Shown here in pieces: positions 44,955 to 55,102 of a stretch of 64,000 bases of DNA. The position numbers were made by a program, and so were the translations under genes. The DNA is from Diaminobutyricimonas aerilata (GTDB lineage: Bacteria; Actinomycetota; Actinomycetes; Actinomycetales; Microbacteriaceae). Where the stretch lies: contig NZ_PGFF01000001.1 of assembly GCF_002797715.1 (NCBI RefSeq), positions 1,945,304-2,009,303 on the forward strand, in the 5' to 3' direction. Position 1 is the stretch's first letter. Each line of letters begins with the position of its first letter. Under the pieces are notes generated by a model that saw only the letters and a program-made list of their open reading frames with translations, was not told where the DNA came from and did not search any database.

Positions 44955-45409
44955 GCGTCCACTCCTGTACTCATGCTCTGGTAGCCCGTCGACCCGAAGC
45001 CGCCCGCGCCCCGGGCGCTGCCGGGGAGTGAGCTGACGGGCACGAAGACCGCTCGACTGACCGGCATCACGATCAATTGCGCGATGCGATCGCCGACCGC
45101 GACAGGATACGGCACCCGCGCATCCGTGTTCAGCAGTGTCACGCGGATCTCCCCGCGATACCCGGCGTCCACCGTGCCGGGGCTGTTCACGACGGTGATC
45201 CCGTGTTTCGCGGCCAGGCCGCTGCGCGGGACGACGAAGGCGGCGTACCCCGCCGGAAGGGCGATCGAGACGCCCGTGCCGACGGTCGCCCGTTCGCCGG
45301 GGCCGAGTTCGACGGCCTCCGTCGACACGAGGTCCGCGCCGGCGTCACCGGGGTGCGCATAGACGGGGATCGCGTCGCCGCTGAAGAGCACCTCGACGGG
45401 ATCGGTCAC
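44951..45409 (-). CDS. dut: dUTP diphosphatase
   Basis: Homotrimeric dUTPase that converts dUTP to dUMP and keeps uracil out of DNA. In 152 residues the five motifs are seen: AHPGDAGADLVS, PRSGLAAKHGI, GTVDAGYRGEI, GDRIAQLIV and the C-terminal glycine-rich RGAGGFGSTG. Start is GTG at 45407-45409; TAGCCT on the minus strand (45416-45421) lies 6 bases before it, suggesting a leaderless mRNA for the dut-DUF3710-DUF3159 operon. Confidence 0.96.
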   Translation of the reverse strand: MTDPVEVLFSGDAIPVYAHPGDAGADLVSTEAVELGPGERATVGTGVSIALPAGYAAFVVPRSGLAAKHGITVVNSPGTVDAGYRGEIRVTLLNTDARVPYPVAVGDRIAQLIVMPVSRAVFVPVSSLPGSARGAGGFGSTGYQSMSTGVDA

Positions 45410-45415
45410 GATCCG

Positions 45416-45421
45416 AGGCTA
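45416..45421 (-). promoter_or_regulatory. Candidate -10 element of dut (leaderless)
   Basis: TAGCCT on the minus strand, 6 bases from the GTG start of dut, in the 32-base gap to the divergent DUF3093 gene. Confidence 0.45.
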
Positions 45422-45441
45422 GTGCATGGTCGAATGGGGGC

Positions 45442-45894
45442 ATGGCGTACCGTGAACGGCTCTGGCCCGCCCCCTGGCTCTACCTCGCGACGGCACTCGT
45501 GATCCCGGCGTCGCTGCTCGTGCTGCTGCCGATCTCGCTCGCAGCCGGGGTGGTGACCGCCCTCGTGCTCTACGCGGGCTGCCTCGCCCTGCTGCTCACC
45601 GGCTCCCCCGTCGTCGAGGTGGGGCCCGACGGGTTGCGCGCGGGACGCGCTCTTCTCGAGCCGCGTTTCGTCGGCGACGCCGTCGCCTTGCGCGACGACG
45701 AGGCGACGCACGCCCGCGGTCCGGGGCTCGACGCCCGCGCCTACCTGCTCATTCGTGGCTGGGTCACGCCCGTCGTGCGGGTCGAAGTGCGCGACGAGCG
45801 CGATCCGGCTCCCTACTGGTTGATCTCCAGCCGGCAGCCCGAGCGCCTCGTCGAGGCGATCGCGGCGATCAGGCCGCGCACTCCTGGCAGATAG
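45442..45894 (+). CDS. DUF3093 membrane protein
   Basis: A 150-residue protein with two close N-terminal membrane helices (LYLATALVIPASLLVLLPI and GVVTALVLYAGCLALLL) and a soluble C-terminal domain (VEVGPDGLRAGRALL, YWLISSRQPERLVEAI). This is the actinobacterial DUF3093 family, always near dut; function unknown. It is divergent from dut and its last 26 bases overlap the convergent DUF4193 gene. Confidence 0.9.
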   Translation: MAYRERLWPAPWLYLATALVIPASLLVLLPISLAAGVVTALVLYAGCLALLLTGSPVVEVGPDGLRAGRALLEPRFVGDAVALRDDEATHARGPGLDARAYLLIRGWVTPVVRVEVRDERDPAPYWLISSRQPERLVEAIAAIRPRTPGR

Positions 45895-46162
45895 GTCCGA
45901 GCTTCTCCTCGTGGTCCATCTGCGAGCGGTGCTTCACGAGGAAGCAGCTGACGCAGGTGAACTCGTCCGCCTGCGGCGGGAGCACCACGACGTCGAGGTC
46001 GAGGTCGGCGAGGTCCTGCCCGGCGAGCTCGAAGCTGCCCGGGTTGTCGGCGTCGTCCACGTCGATGGCCGAGGCCATCTTGTCGGGAACCCGCTCCTTG
46101 AGGGCATCGATCGACTCCGCGTCGTCATCGGTCTTCCGCGGGGCGTCGTAATCGGTCGCCAT
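45869..46162 (-). CDS. DUF4193 zinc-ribbon-like protein
   Basis: A 97-residue acidic protein ending in a four-cysteine knuckle (FTCVSCFLVKHRSQ and PICQECAA), the DUF4193 pattern conserved in actinobacteria. The first part is acidic and probably disordered (DYDAPRKTDDDAESID). ATG at 46160-46162 is used; a start 6 bases upstream (MD) is possible. Function unknown; zinc binding is inferred from the cysteines. Confidence 0.9.
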   Translation of the reverse strand: MATDYDAPRKTDDDAESIDALKERVPDKMASAIDVDDADNPGSFELAGQDLADLDLDVVVLPPQADEFTCVSCFLVKHRSQMDHEEKLGPICQECAA

Positions 46163-46360
46163 GTCCATCCATCTCTGTGAGCGTTCCGCCGGATCGGCGG
46201 CCATAGTTTGCATCAAACGAGGGGCAATAGCAAACCGCTGGAAGCCGCTCGATTCCTGCGATCTGCCCAACTCGCGCCGCGCCCCGGATATTCCCGGATT
46301 CCGGCCCCCGCCGTGTCATTCTGTGCGGGAGACAGGACGGATGAAGGGGTGTACTCCGAC

Positions 46361-47359
46361 ATGCACGAGCTCCGAGTGATCGGTTCCGAGGGCGGCGCAC
46401 TCGTCGTGGCCTCCGACGGCGGTGAACAGTACCGCGTTCCCGTCGACGACGTCTTCCACACACAGCTTCGCCGGGCGACCGCGAGCACGTCGACGGGCCG
46501 GCGCCTGTCGCCGCGGGAGATCCAGGCGCACATCCGCTCCGGCATGTCCGCGCAGGACGTCGCGGCCGTGACGGGCGCGGACCTGGAGTACATCCAGCGC
46601 TTCGAGGGGCCCGTGCTCGCGGAACGCGAGTACGTCATCGACTCGGCCCTCGCCGTGCCGGTGCACACCGCGGTCGAGACCGACCCGCTCGAGGGCGGCA
46701 CGACGTTCGGCTCCGTCATCCGCGAGCGGCTCCACGACCTCGGGGCGTCGGGCGAACGGTGGGCGAGCTGGAAGGAACAGGGCGGCGGCTGGATCGTGAA
46801 GCTCGCCTTCACGGCCGAGCACGTCGAGCACGACGCGCGCTGGCAGTTCGAGCCGCGCAAGCAGCAGCTCTCGCCGCTCAATCACGAGGCGGTGACGCTC
46901 TCGCAGCAGGACGACCAGGCGCGCGCGCTCATCCCCCGCTTGCGCGCGGTGAAGTTCGGCGATGAGCCCGACAGCGATTCGGACCGATTCGACAGCGGCG
47001 CCTTCTCGGTCGAACCCGAACCGGAGCCGGAGCCCGTCCGTCCCACGAGCCGCACCGCCGAGATCGTGTCGACCGGTCAGACGGCCGACCTGCTCGAGGC
47101 CCTGCGCCGCCGTCGCGGGGAACGGGAGACCGCCGGCTTCGGCGACCCCGACCCGATGGGCGGTGCGGAGTCCGCTCCTGCGACCTCGAGCATCCGCCTC
47201 ATCGACGTGCCGCTGGACGACTTCCCCGAAGAGTCGCCGACGCCGCCGCGCCAGGACACCGGGCCGGCGCCGAAGCAGCAGGCCCGAAAGGGGCGTGCGA
47301 CCATGCCGAGTTGGGACGAGATCGTCTTCGGCGCCCGACCCGACGACGACCTGGCCTGA
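46361..47359 (+). CDS. sepH: Septation protein SepH (DUF3071)
   Basis: SepH binds FtsZ and promotes Z-ring assembly in actinobacteria. The 332-residue protein begins MHELRVIGSEGGALVVAS, has the N-terminal DUF3071 helix-turn-helix region (LSPREIQAHIRSGMSAQDVAAVTGADLEYIQRFEGPVLAERE), a second conserved block GWIVKLAFTAEHVEHDARW, and a disordered Pro/Glu-rich C-terminus ending MPSWDEIVFGAR. It is transcribed away from DUF4193, with a 198-base gap. Confidence 0.92.
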   Translation: MHELRVIGSEGGALVVASDGGEQYRVPVDDVFHTQLRRATASTSTGRRLSPREIQAHIRSGMSAQDVAAVTGADLEYIQRFEGPVLAEREYVIDSALAVPVHTAVETDPLEGGTTFGSVIRERLHDLGASGERWASWKEQGGGWIVKLAFTAEHVEHDARWQFEPRKQQLSPLNHEAVTLSQQDDQARALIPRLRAVKFGDEPDSDSDRFDSGAFSVEPEPEPEPVRPTSRTAEIVSTGQTADLLEALRRRRGERETAGFGDPDPMGGAESAPATSSIRLIDVPLDDFPEESPTPPRQDTGPAPKQQARKGRATMPSWDEIVFGARPDDDLA

Positions 47360-47360
47360 C

Positions 47361-48473
47361 TCAGCGCGGCGCGAAGGCGCCGAACGCGAGCAGCGGCACC
47401 GACGCCTCGTCCGGGGTGATCGACCCGTGCTGCCCGATCATGCCCCGACCGGGGTCATCCGGGTCGGCGTAGACCGCCGTGCGGCCCCGCGCGAGCACGA
47501 GCACATCGCCTATGCGGTCGAGCACGGAGTCGTCGACCGGTCCGAACCAGCCCGCGTCGACGACCTCCCGCCGCTCCGCGACCCAGGCCCGGGAGCCGAC
47601 GGCCGCGCGCCACCGCTCGGCGACGGCGGAGGCGTCGGCACCCTGTTCGACGACGAGCTGCACGCAGCGGGGCTCTCCGGCGACATGCCGGACCCCCTCG
47701 AGGAGCGCGACATCGGCGATGACATGGTCTTCGCCGGAGACGTCGACCATGCCGTGGTCCGCGGTGACGAGCAGCCCCTCGTCTCGACGGAGCGAGGAGG
47801 CGAGCCGGGTGACCGCCGCGTCGATGTCCTCGAGCGTCGCGAGCCAGCGGTCGGACGCCGTGCCCGAGTCGTGGCCGGCCTTGTCGAGCTCGGGCACGTA
47901 GAGGTAGACGACACCGCGATCCATGCGGTCGAGCAGACGTCGTGTCGTGCTCACGCGCTCATCCAGGGTCGCGGCTCCCTGGTACTGCGCGCCGCGCAGC
48001 ACGGCGGCGGTGTATCCGGAGGCGGAGAACTTCGGATGGCCGACGACGAACGCGGACATGCCTTCCGCCGTCGCCCGCTCGAACACCGTGGGCTCGGCCT
48101 GCCAGTCGAGGGGGCGCATCCCGTCGTCCCAGCCGGTCAGCTGATTCACGACGCGGTCGCGGGCGGAGTCGTACACCGAGTAGCCGACGAGCCCGTGCCG
48201 ACCCGGCAGCACGCCCGTCGTGAGCGTCGCGAGCGCGCTCGCGGTCGTGCTCGGGAACGTCGAGGCGATCGTGCGCGACGAGGCCGAGGCGAGCGTGCGG
48301 GCGTACCCGGACGCGCCGCGCAGGTTCGCCGCGCCCATCCCGTCCACGAGGAGCACGACCACCTTGGACACCCGCGGGAGTCCGAGGCGATTCGGCCGGC
48401 CGCGCACCGCCTCGAGCGAATCGGGGAGCACGTCGGCGAGGCTGAACCGGTGGGAGGGGCGCGCCGGTAGCAT
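47361..48473 (-). CDS. Nucleotide pyrophosphatase/phosphodiesterase-family hydrolase
   Basis: A 370-residue alkaline-phosphatase-superfamily protein. The first metal ligand is in [16 protein letters not shown], the nucleophile threonine in [17 protein letters not shown], further ligands in [13 protein letters not shown] and TADHGMVDV. No signal peptide is visible, so it is probably cytoplasmic. Substrate is unknown. ATG 48471-48473 is preferred over ATG 48480-48482 because a TAGGAT -10 candidate covers the latter; the choice is uncertain. Its 3' end is 1 base from the sepH stop. Confidence 0.87.
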   Translation of the reverse strand: MLPARPSHRFSLADVLPDSLEAVRGRPNRLGLPRVSKVVVLLVDGMGAANLRGASGYARTLASASSRTIASTFPSTTASALATLTTGVLPGRHGLVGYSVYDSARDRVVNQLTGWDDGMRPLDWQAEPTVFERATAEGMSAFVVGHPKFSASGYTAAVLRGAQYQGAATLDERVSTTRRLLDRMDRGVVYLYVPELDKAGHDSGTASDRWLATLEDIDAAVTRLASSLRRDEGLLVTADHGMVDVSGEDHVIADVALLEGVRHVAGEPRCVQLVVEQGADASAVAERWRAAVGSRAWVAERREVVDAGWFGPVDDSVLDRIGDVLVLARGRTAVYADPDDPGRGMIGQHGSITPDEASVPLLAFGAFAPR

Positions 48474-48486
48474 GGCGGTCATCCTA
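48468..48486. promoter_or_regulatory. Overlapping divergent promoter elements of the phosphodiesterase and parC genes
   Basis: On the plus strand TAGCAT (48468-48473) lies 12 bases before the parC ATG; on the minus strand TAGGAT (48481-48486) lies 7 bases before the ATG of the phosphodiesterase gene. Each -10 candidate overlaps the start region of the opposite gene, so the two transcripts would begin inside one another's promoter. No Shine-Dalgarno is available for either gene. Confidence 0.45.
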
Positions 48487-50933
48487 TGACTGCGTCCGAC
48501 ACCCCCACAGCGAATCCCGGCGAACGCATCGAGGACGTCGATGTCGCCACCGAGATGCAGGGCTCCTTCCTGGAGTACGCCTACTCGGTCATCTACTCCC
48601 GAGCGCTCCCCGACGCCCGCGATGGCCTCAAGCCGGTACAGCGCCGCATCCTCTACCAGATGAGCGAGATGGGCCTGCGGCCCGACCGCGGGCACGTGAA
48701 GTCGGCGCGCGTCGTCGGCGAGGTCATGGGCAAGCTCCACCCGCACGGCGACTCCCCCATCTACGACGCCCTCGTGCGGCTCGCGCAGGACTTCACCATG
48801 CGTGTGCCGCTCGTGGACGGGCACGGCAACTTCGGCTCCCTCGACGACGGCCCCGCGGCGCCCCGGTACACCGAGGCGCGGCTGCAGGCCTCCGCGCTCG
48901 CGATGACCGAAGGCCTCGACGAGGACGTCGTCGACTTCGTGCCGAACTACGACAACCAGCTCACCCAGCCCGAGGTGCTGCCCGCGGCGTTCCCGAACCT
49001 GCTCGTCAACGGCGCGAGCGGCATCGCCGTCGGCATGGCGACGAACATGGCCCCGCACAACCTCGTCGAGGTCATCGGTGCGGCACGGCACCTGCTCGAG
49101 AACCCGTCGGCCACGCTCGACGACCTCATGGCCTACGTGCCCGGCCCCGACCTGCCGACCGGCGGCACGATCACCGGCCTTGCGGGGGTGCGGGAGGCGT
49201 ACGAGACCGGCCGCGGACGCTTCATCACCCGGGCGAAGGTGCGGGTCGAGCAGCTCACGGCACGCAAGTCCGGCCTCATCGTCACCGAGCTGCCCTACAT
49301 GGTCGGCCCCGAGCGGGTGATCGAGAAGATCAAGGACGGCGTCACCGCCAAGAAGATCAACGGCGTCTCCGCGGTGACCGACCTCACCGACCGCAAGAAC
49401 GGTCTGCGCCTGGTCATCGAGATCAAGACGGGCTTCAGCCCGGAGGCCGTGCTCGAACAGCTCTACCGGCTGACGCCGCTCGAAGACGGCTTCAGCATCA
49501 ACAACGTCGCGCTCGTCGACGGCAGCCCGCAGACACTCGGACTGAAGCCGCTGCTCGAGGTGTACCTCAGGCACCGCCTCGACGTCGTGCGGCGGCGGTC
49601 CCAGTACCGGCTCACCCGCCGCCAGGAGCGCCTGCACCTCGTCGAGGGGCTGCTCATCGCGATCCTCGACATCGACGAGGTCATCCAGGTCATCCGCACG
49701 AGCGACGACGCCGAGCAGGCGCGCACGCGACTGTCCGAGGTGTTCGACCTCAGCCAGCCGCAGGCCGAGTACATCCTCGAACTCCGCCTGCGCCGCCTCA
49801 CCCGGTTCAGCCGGATCGAGTTGGAGGCCGAGCGCGACCAGCTCAAGCGCGAGATCGAGGAGCTCCAGGCCATCCTCGGCGACGAGGCCCGACTCCGCGG
49901 TGTCGTCTCCGACGAGCTCGACGACATCGCCGAACGCTTCGGCACACCCCGCCGCACCCTGCTAACCGAGGCCAAGCCGAGCGTGGCCACCTCGTCGCGC
50001 AAGAACGCCCCGGTGCTCGAGATCGCCGACGTGCCGTGCCTCGTGCTGCTCTCCACGACCGGACGCATGGTGCGCATCGACCTGCCCGACGGCGCCCTCC
50101 CCCCGGTGCGACCGGCCCGGCGCAGCCGCCACGACGCCCTGCTCTCCGTCGTCGAGGCCACGAGCCGCGGCGAGCTCGGCGCGATCACCGATCGCGGTCG
50201 GCTCGTGCGCTTCTCCCCCGTCGACCTCCCCTCGGTGCCGTCGAACTCGGTGCAGCTCGGCGCGGGTGCCCGCGTCGCGGAGTACCTCGCCCTCGGCGAC
50301 AAGAAGGAACGCGTGCTCGCGATCGTGAGACTCGGCGACGAGCGTCCGATCGCCCTGGGCACCCGCTCCGGAGTCGTCAAGCGCGTCGCCGCCGGCGGCT
50401 ACCCCAACCGACCCGACTTCGAGGTCATCGCGCTCAAACCGGGCGACCAGGTCGTGGGCGCCGTGCAGGGCGACGAGACCGACGACCTCGTCTTCGTCAC
50501 CTCGGATGCCCAACTGCTGCGATTCCCCGCCTCGGCGGTGCGTCCGCAGGGTGTCGCGGCCGGCGGCGTCGCCGGCATCAACCTGAGCGACAAGGCGCGC
50601 GTGCTGTTCTTCGGCTCGGTCTCCCCCGACGCCGACCCCGTCGTCGCGACCATCTCGACGAGCACGGCGACGATCGCCGGAACCGACCCCGGACGGGCCA
50701 AGGTGTCGGCATTCACCGAGTTCCCGCGGAAGGGTCGGGCGACCGGCGGCGTGCGCGCACACACCTTCCTGAAGGGCGAGGACACGCTCGCCCTCGCCTG
50801 GGCGGGACCCGAGCCCGCGCTCGCGCTCGGCACCGACGGCTCGCTGCGCTCGCTCCCCGAGACGCGCTCGCGGCGGGACGCCTCGGGCACTCCCCTCGAG
50901 GCGATCATCGGCTCGATCGGCCGCGCCCTCTAG
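48486..50933 (+). CDS. parC: DNA topoisomerase IV subunit A (ParC/GyrA family)
   Basis: An 815-residue type IIA topoisomerase breakage-reunion subunit. The start region shows [33 protein letters not shown], then [28 protein letters not shown], and the active tyrosine in [12 protein letters not shown]. The C-terminal beta-pinwheel has [22 protein letters not shown] and ends without the GyrA box QRRGGKG, which supports ParC over GyrA. Partner parE is not in the window. Length fits actinobacterial ParC. Confidence 0.9.
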   Translation: MTASDTPTANPGERIEDVDVATEMQGSFLEYAYSVIYSRALPDARDGLKPVQRRILYQMSEMGLRPDRGHVKSARVVGEVMGKLHPHGDSPIYDALVRLAQDFTMRVPLVDGHGNFGSLDDGPAAPRYTEARLQASALAMTEGLDEDVVDFVPNYDNQLTQPEVLPAAFPNLLVNGASGIAVGMATNMAPHNLVEVIGAARHLLENPSATLDDLMAYVPGPDLPTGGTITGLAGVREAYETGRGRFITRAKVRVEQLTARKSGLIVTELPYMVGPERVIEKIKDGVTAKKINGVSAVTDLTDRKNGLRLVIEIKTGFSPEAVLEQLYRLTPLEDGFSINNVALVDGSPQTLGLKPLLEVYLRHRLDVVRRRSQYRLTRRQERLHLVEGLLIAILDIDEVIQVIRTSDDAEQARTRLSEVFDLSQPQAEYILELRLRRLTRFSRIELEAERDQLKREIEELQAILGDEARLRGVVSDELDDIAERFGTPRRTLLTEAKPSVATSSRKNAPVLEIADVPCLVLLSTTGRMVRIDLPDGALPPVRPARRSRHDALLSVVEATSRGELGAITDRGRLVRFSPVDLPSVPSNSVQLGAGARVAEYLALGDKKERVLAIVRLGDERPIALGTRSGVVKRVAAGGYPNRPDFEVIALKPGDQVVGAVQGDETDDLVFVTSDAQLLRFPASAVRPQGVAAGGVAGINLSDKARVLFFGSVSPDADPVVATISTSTATIAGTDPGRAKVSAFTEFPRKGRATGGVRAHTFLKGEDTLALAWAGPEPALALGTDGSLRSLPETRSRRDASGTPLEAIIGSIGRAL

Positions 50934-50990
50934 GCGCGGGGCGGCTTCGCTCCGACGGGCTCGACGAGCGGTGCACCCGTTCCCCGCGCC
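50933..50990 (+). terminator. Possible terminator after parC
   Basis: Nine-base perfect arms GGCGCGGGG (50933-50941) and CCCCGCGCC (50982-50990) flank a 40-base interior, starting at the parC stop codon, in the 97-base gap to the convergent GNAT gene. The long loop makes this weak. Confidence 0.3.
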
Positions 50991-51030
50991 GGTCGAACGG
51001 AACAGCGGCGGACCGCTGCCGCCTGCGCGA

Positions 51031-51456
51031 TCAGAAGGTGCGCTTGAGGAACTCGGCCGTCGACGAGTAGCCGAGCCGGTCGTAGAACCCGCCGGCACGG
51101 CGGCTCGCGACGGTCAGCTGACGCACGCCGCGTCTCTCGCACTCCTGCTCGATCGCCCGGACGAGATGCGTGCCGTAATCACGACCGCGGCTCTCGGTGT
51201 CGACGACGAGCTCGTGCAGCTGCGCCGACGGTCCGTTCGTGTAGAACAGCCGCGTGACCGTGCAGAGGGCGTAGCCGCGCACGACGTGCTCGTCGTCCTC
51301 GACGACGTACAGGAGTGTGTCGTCGGCCGCCCGGCCGAACACCGCCTCGATCGTCTCGTCGAACGCGGGACGCTCGGGCGAGTACGAGGTGGCGAGCTGG
51401 GCGAGCAGCCCGAAGAGTGCGTCGGAGTCCTCGCGTCGCGCGGGCCGGATCAGCAC
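51031..51456 (-). CDS. GNAT-family N-acetyltransferase
   Basis: A 141-residue acetyltransferase with the acetyl-CoA-binding motif A LHELVVDTESRGRDYGTHLV and motif B QLTVASRRAGGFYDRLGY. It acts on an unknown amine. GTG start, one base after the ctaF stop, so it is probably expressed with the cta genes by read-through; a functional link is not implied. Confidence 0.92.
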   Translation of the reverse strand: MLIRPARREDSDALFGLLAQLATSYSPERPAFDETIEAVFGRAADDTLLYVVEDDEHVVRGYALCTVTRLFYTNGPSAQLHELVVDTESRGRDYGTHLVRAIEQECERRGVRQLTVASRRAGGFYDRLGYSSTAEFLKRTF

Positions 51457-51457
51457 G

Positions 51458-51904
51458 TCAGCGCCCGAAGTTGCCGCGGTAGTACTCGTACTGCCAGCCC
51501 ATGAGGCTCACGACCGTGAAGGCGGCGCCGATGAGCGCGACCCACAGACCGATGGCGAGTCCGAGGAAGATGAGCGCGAGACCGGCTGCGAGTGAGATCG
51601 GCCACCAGCTCCACGGGCTGAAGTGGCCCAGCTCCGCGTCACCGTCGTCGATGTCCGCGTCGAGGCGGTCCTCCGGAAGCTCGCCGCCCTGCGCCTTGTA
51701 GGTGCGCTGCAGGTAGAAGCCGAGGAAGATCGTCAGCGCCGAGGTGAGCGACAGGCCTACCGTCCCGACCCACTCCACGCCCGACTGCTGCTTGAGCTCG
51801 CTCGGGAAGTTCGCGTAGTCGATCATCGACCAGATCGCGTACGCGATCGCGGCGAGGCCGAAGAAGATGGACAGCAGCCAGAACAGAACCGCGTTGACTC
51901 TCAC
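51458..51904 (-). CDS. ctaF: Cytochrome c oxidase subunit IV (actinobacterial type)
   Basis: A 148-residue membrane protein with helices at about 6-27, 45-67 and 95-135, and the family's ending GWQYEYYRGNFGR. It matches the actinobacterial aa3 oxidase subunit IV (CtaF), a small accessory subunit in the bc1-aa3 supercomplex. It is 2 bases downstream of ctaD. Confidence 0.95.
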   Translation of the reverse strand: MRVNAVLFWLLSIFFGLAAIAYAIWSMIDYANFPSELKQQSGVEWVGTVGLSLTSALTIFLGFYLQRTYKAQGGELPEDRLDADIDDGDAELGHFSPWSWWPISLAAGLALIFLGLAIGLWVALIGAAFTVVSLMGWQYEYYRGNFGR

Positions 51905-51906
51905 GG

Positions 51907-53631
51907 CTACTTCACCTCATCCTTCGCGGCGTCGTACGTCGGGGCGTCGGGCGCGTCCTTGGCCGGGCCGACCCCGACCGGGATGCCCGCCTCCGGGTGG
52001 TTGAGATCGAACGCCGGCGACTCCGAACGGATGCGCGGGATCGACGTGAAGTTGTGCCGCGGCGGCGGGCACGAAGTGGCCCACTCGAGCGAACGACCGT
52101 AGCCCCACGGGTCGTTCACCGTGACCTTCGGGGCGCGACGCGCGGTGACGTAGACGTTGTAGAAGAACGGCAGCAGCGAGGCGCCGAGGATCATCGCCCC
52201 GACGGTCGAGAGCTGGTTCATCCAGGTGATGCCGTCCTCGGGGAGGTAGGTCGCGTAGCGCCGCACCATGCCCTGCACACCCAGCCAGTGCTGGATGAGG
52301 AAGGTCGCGTGGAAGCCGATGAACAGCATCCAGAAGTGGATCTTGCCGAGACGCTCGTCGAGCATCTTGCCGGTCCACTTCGGCCACCAGAAGTAGAAGC
52401 CCGAGAACATCGCGAACACGACGGTGCCGAACACGACGTAGTGGAAGTGCGCCACGACGAAGTAGGTGTCGGAGACGTGGAAGTCCAGCGGCGGCGACGC
52501 GAGGATGACACCCGTGAGCCCACCGAAGGTGAAGGTGATGAGGAAGCCGATGGCCCACAGCATCGGGGTCTCGAACGTGACCGATCCCCGCCACATCGTG
52601 CCGACCCAGTTGAAGATCTTCACCCCCGTCGGCACGGCGATGAGCATCGTCATGAGGGCGAAGAACGGCAGCAGGACCGAACCCGTCACGTACATGTGGT
52701 GCGCCCACACGGTCACCGACAGCGCGGCGATCGCGATCGTCGCGTAGACGAGCGTCTTGTAGCCGAAGATCGGCTTGCGGCTGAAGACCGGGAACACCTC
52801 GGAGACGATGCCGAAGAACGGCAGCGCGATGATGTACACCTCGGGGTGACCGAAGAACCAGAACAGGTGCTGCCACAGGATGGCGCCGCCGTTCTCGACG
52901 TTGTACACGTGGGCACCGAAGATGCGGTCGGCCGCGAGACCGAACAGCGCCGCGGCGAGCACCGGGAAGGCCATCACGACGAGCAGCGACGTGACGAGCG
53001 TGTTCCAGGTGAAGATCGGCATGCGGAACATGGTCATGCCCGGGGCACGCATCGTGATGATCGTCGTGATGAAGTTCACCGCGCCGAGGATGGTGCCGAA
53101 ACCGCTCAACGCGAGGCCGACGACCCACAGGTGTCCGCCGACCCCGGGTGTGAACGTCGTGTTCGACAGCGGGGTGTAGGCGAACCAGCCGAAGGATGCG
53201 GCACCCTGCGGCGTGAGGAAGCCGGCGACGGCGATGAGCGAGCCGAAGCTGTAGAACCAGTACGCGAGCGCGTTCAGACGGGGGAACGCCACATCCGGCG
53301 CGCCGATCTGCAGGGGCATGAGCACGTTGGCGAAGCCCGCGAACAACGGCGTCGCGAACATCAGCAGCATGATCGTGCCGTGCATCGTGAACAGCTGGTT
53401 GTACTGCTCTTTGCTGCCGACGATCTCGAGGCCCGGAGCGAACAGCTGGGCGCGGATGATGAGAGCCATCACTCCGCCGAGGCAGAAGTAGATGAACGAG
53501 GAGATGAGGTACAGGTACCCGATCTTCTTGTGGTCCGTCGTCGTGAGGTAGTCGACGATGATGCTGCCTCGGCGGACGGGTGCGGGGGCGTCCGCCGACG
53601 GGGTCTGGGGACGTGATGCGGTGAGCGTCAT
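51907..53631 (-). CDS. ctaD: Cytochrome c oxidase subunit I
   Basis: The catalytic haem-copper subunit of aa3 oxidase, 574 residues, 12 helices. Visible are the CuB ligands region [22 protein letters not shown], the proton-path and haem regions [10 protein letters not shown] and [12 protein letters not shown], and [15 protein letters not shown]-type start ([15 protein letters not shown]). Length and order ctaC-ctaD-ctaF are normal. ATG at 53629-53631, 17 bases after ctaC. Confidence 0.98.
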   Translation of the reverse strand: MTLTASRPQTPSADAPAPVRRGSIIVDYLTTTDHKKIGYLYLISSFIYFCLGGVMALIIRAQLFAPGLEIVGSKEQYNQLFTMHGTIMLLMFATPLFAGFANVLMPLQIGAPDVAFPRLNALAYWFYSFGSLIAVAGFLTPQGAASFGWFAYTPLSNTTFTPGVGGHLWVVGLALSGFGTILGAVNFITTIITMRAPGMTMFRMPIFTWNTLVTSLLVVMAFPVLAAALFGLAADRIFGAHVYNVENGGAILWQHLFWFFGHPEVYIIALPFFGIVSEVFPVFSRKPIFGYKTLVYATIAIAALSVTVWAHHMYVTGSVLLPFFALMTMLIAVPTGVKIFNWVGTMWRGSVTFETPMLWAIGFLITFTFGGLTGVILASPPLDFHVSDTYFVVAHFHYVVFGTVVFAMFSGFYFWWPKWTGKMLDERLGKIHFWMLFIGFHATFLIQHWLGVQGMVRRYATYLPEDGITWMNQLSTVGAMILGASLLPFFYNVYVTARRAPKVTVNDPWGYGRSLEWATSCPPPRHNFTSIPRIRSESPAFDLNHPEAGIPVGVGPAKDAPDAPTYDAAKDEVK

Positions 53632-53648
53632 GGTTGCCTCGGGGTCCC

Positions 53649-54503
53649 TTATTCCTCGATCGGGCTACGGCCCGGCAGGTTCGAGTTGGTGTTGTACTCG
53701 TTGCCGAGCTGGCCTTCGTTGCCGGCCTCGCGCAGCGATTCGATGTAGTCGTCGTACTCGGCCTGCTCGACGACCTTCACCTTGAAGAGCATGAGCGAGT
53801 GGTACTCGCCGCAGAGCTCGGCGCACTTGCCCTCGTACTCGCCGGTCTTCTCCGGCACGAAGTACATGTAGTTCGACTTGCCGGGGATCATGTCCTTCTT
53901 GTAGAGGAAGTCGATGATCCAGAACGAGTGGGCGACGTCGCGGGATTCGATCTTGATCTCGACGCGCTTGCCCACCGGCAGGTAGAGGGTCGGCAGCAGG
54001 TCGGTGTCGACGTAGTTCGTCTGCGGGTCCTCCTGGGCCTGGATGCCCGCGAGGTAGACGTTCTCATCCGTGTAGTTGAAGTCCCAGCCCCAGCGCTTGC
54101 CGAAGACCTCGATCTTCACCTCGGGGTCGTTCGGCGACTCGATCGCCTGCTGGTCCCGTGCGGTGAAGGCGAAGAAGCCCAGCACGAGGATGAGCGGCAC
54201 GACCGTGTAGAAGATCTCGATCGGCAGGTTGTAGCGCAGCTGCACGGGCAGGCCGCTCTGGCCCTTGCGGCGGCGGTAGACGACGGCGGCCCAGATGATG
54301 AGCGACCACGTCACGACGCCGACGGCGAGCAGGACGATCCACGAACCGGTCCACAACGAGGTGATCCGATCGGTGTGGTTCGTGATGCCGGGCTCGCCCG
54401 GGAGGTAGCCGCGAAGCTGCTCGGACGTGCAGCCGGCCAGCGCGAGGGCCAGCCCGGCCACGACCGGGATCGCGACCCAACGGAGACGGCGGGAAGAGCG
54501 CAC
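53649..54503 (-). CDS. ctaC: Cytochrome c oxidase subunit II (lipoprotein)
   Basis: The CuA-bearing electron-entry subunit of aa3 oxidase, 284 residues. It has a lipoprotein signal with lipobox LALAGC (cysteine about residue 25), two membrane helices ([21 protein letters not shown] and [20 protein letters not shown]), and the CuA-site residues in HSFWIIDFL and [15 protein letters not shown] at 54501-54503 with AGAGG 6 bases upstream is the start, giving a normal signal peptide; longer in-frame starts are unlikely. It heads the ctaC-ctaD-ctaF operon. Confidence 0.96.
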   Translation of the reverse strand: MRSSRRLRWVAIPVVAGLALALAGCTSEQLRGYLPGEPGITNHTDRITSLWTGSWIVLLAVGVVTWSLIIWAAVVYRRRKGQSGLPVQLRYNLPIEIFYTVVPLILVLGFFAFTARDQQAIESPNDPEVKIEVFGKRWGWDFNYTDENVYLAGIQAQEDPQTNYVDTDLLPTLYLPVGKRVEIKIESRDVAHSFWIIDFLYKKDMIPGKSNYMYFVPEKTGEYEGKCAELCGEYHSLMLFKVKVVEQAEYDDYIESLREAGNEGQLGNEYNTNSNLPGRSPIEE

Positions 54504-54544
54504 CTGGAACCTCTCGTGACGCTGGGGGGAAGGAATCGAGAGCC

Positions 54545-54550
54545 AGTCTA
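54545..54550 (-). promoter_or_regulatory. Candidate -10 element of the ctaC operon
   Basis: TAGACT on the minus strand, within GCTATAGACT, 41 bases before the ctaC start. The ribosome-binding AGAGG lies between, so this would be a leadered transcript. Confidence 0.4.
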
Positions 54551-54620
54551 TAGCCCCGATCGACGCGCCCAGCGTCACCGCCGGGCGGGTTCCCGGCATC
54601 CGTCGCCGCCCCATTAACGA

Positions 54621-54654
54621 CGACGAGGGAGCCGCCGGAGCGGCTCCCTCGTCG
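54621..54654 (-). terminator. Terminator after erpA
   Basis: Perfect 14-bp arms (54621-54634, CGACGAGGGAGCCG, and 54641-54654) with a 6-base loop, 38 bases after the erpA stop on the minus strand, followed on that strand by TTAATGG. Confidence 0.75.
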
Positions 54655-54692
54655 GGGTCGGATGCGCGCCGTCGGCGGGCATCCGGTGGGGA

Positions 54693-55046
54693 TCAGTGGA
54701 AGCTGTCGCCGCAGGCGCAGCTGCCCTGGGCGTTCGGGTTGTCGATCGAGAACCCGTACTTGTGGATGGAGTCCTCGAAGTCGATCGAGGCGCCGTCGAG
54801 ATAGGGCACGCTCATCTGGTCGACGACGAGGCCCACTCCGCCGAACTCGACCACGGCGTCGCCGTCGTGCATGTTCTCGTCGAAGTAGAGCCGGTAGATC
54901 AGGCCGGAGCATCCGCCCGGCTGCACCTCGATGCGCAGCTTCAGTTCGTCGTTGCCCTCCTGCTCGAGCAGGCTGGCCGCCTTCGCAGCCGCCGCCTCGG
55001 TCAGGGTGACGCCGTGCGTCGCCGGAGCGATGGTGGTGTCGGTCAT
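54693..55046 (-). CDS. erpA: Iron-sulfur insertion protein, HesB/IscA/ErpA family
   Basis: A 117-residue A-type carrier that delivers Fe-S clusters to apo-enzymes. The three cysteines are QPGGCSGLIYRL and the C-terminal GSCACGDSFH. ATG at 55044-55046 has GGAGGGAC directly upstream, and a TACAAT -10 lies 30 bases before it. It is a single-gene unit with its own promoter and terminator. Confidence 0.94.
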   Translation of the reverse strand: MTDTTIAPATHGVTLTEAAAAKAASLLEQEGNDELKLRIEVQPGGCSGLIYRLYFDENMHDGDAVVEFGGVGLVVDQMSVPYLDGASIDFEDSIHKYGFSIDNPNAQGSCACGDSFH

Positions 55047-55076
55047 GGGTCCCTCCTTCGGTGGGAAGTCGATGCG

Positions 55077-55082
55077 ATTGTA
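55077..55082 (-). promoter_or_regulatory. -10 element of erpA
   Basis: TACAAT on the minus strand, 30 bases before the erpA ATG, with a GGAGG ribosome-binding site correctly placed between. No clear -35. Confidence 0.55.
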
Positions 55083-55102
55083 CCCGCGCGACCTGGGACT
55101 GC

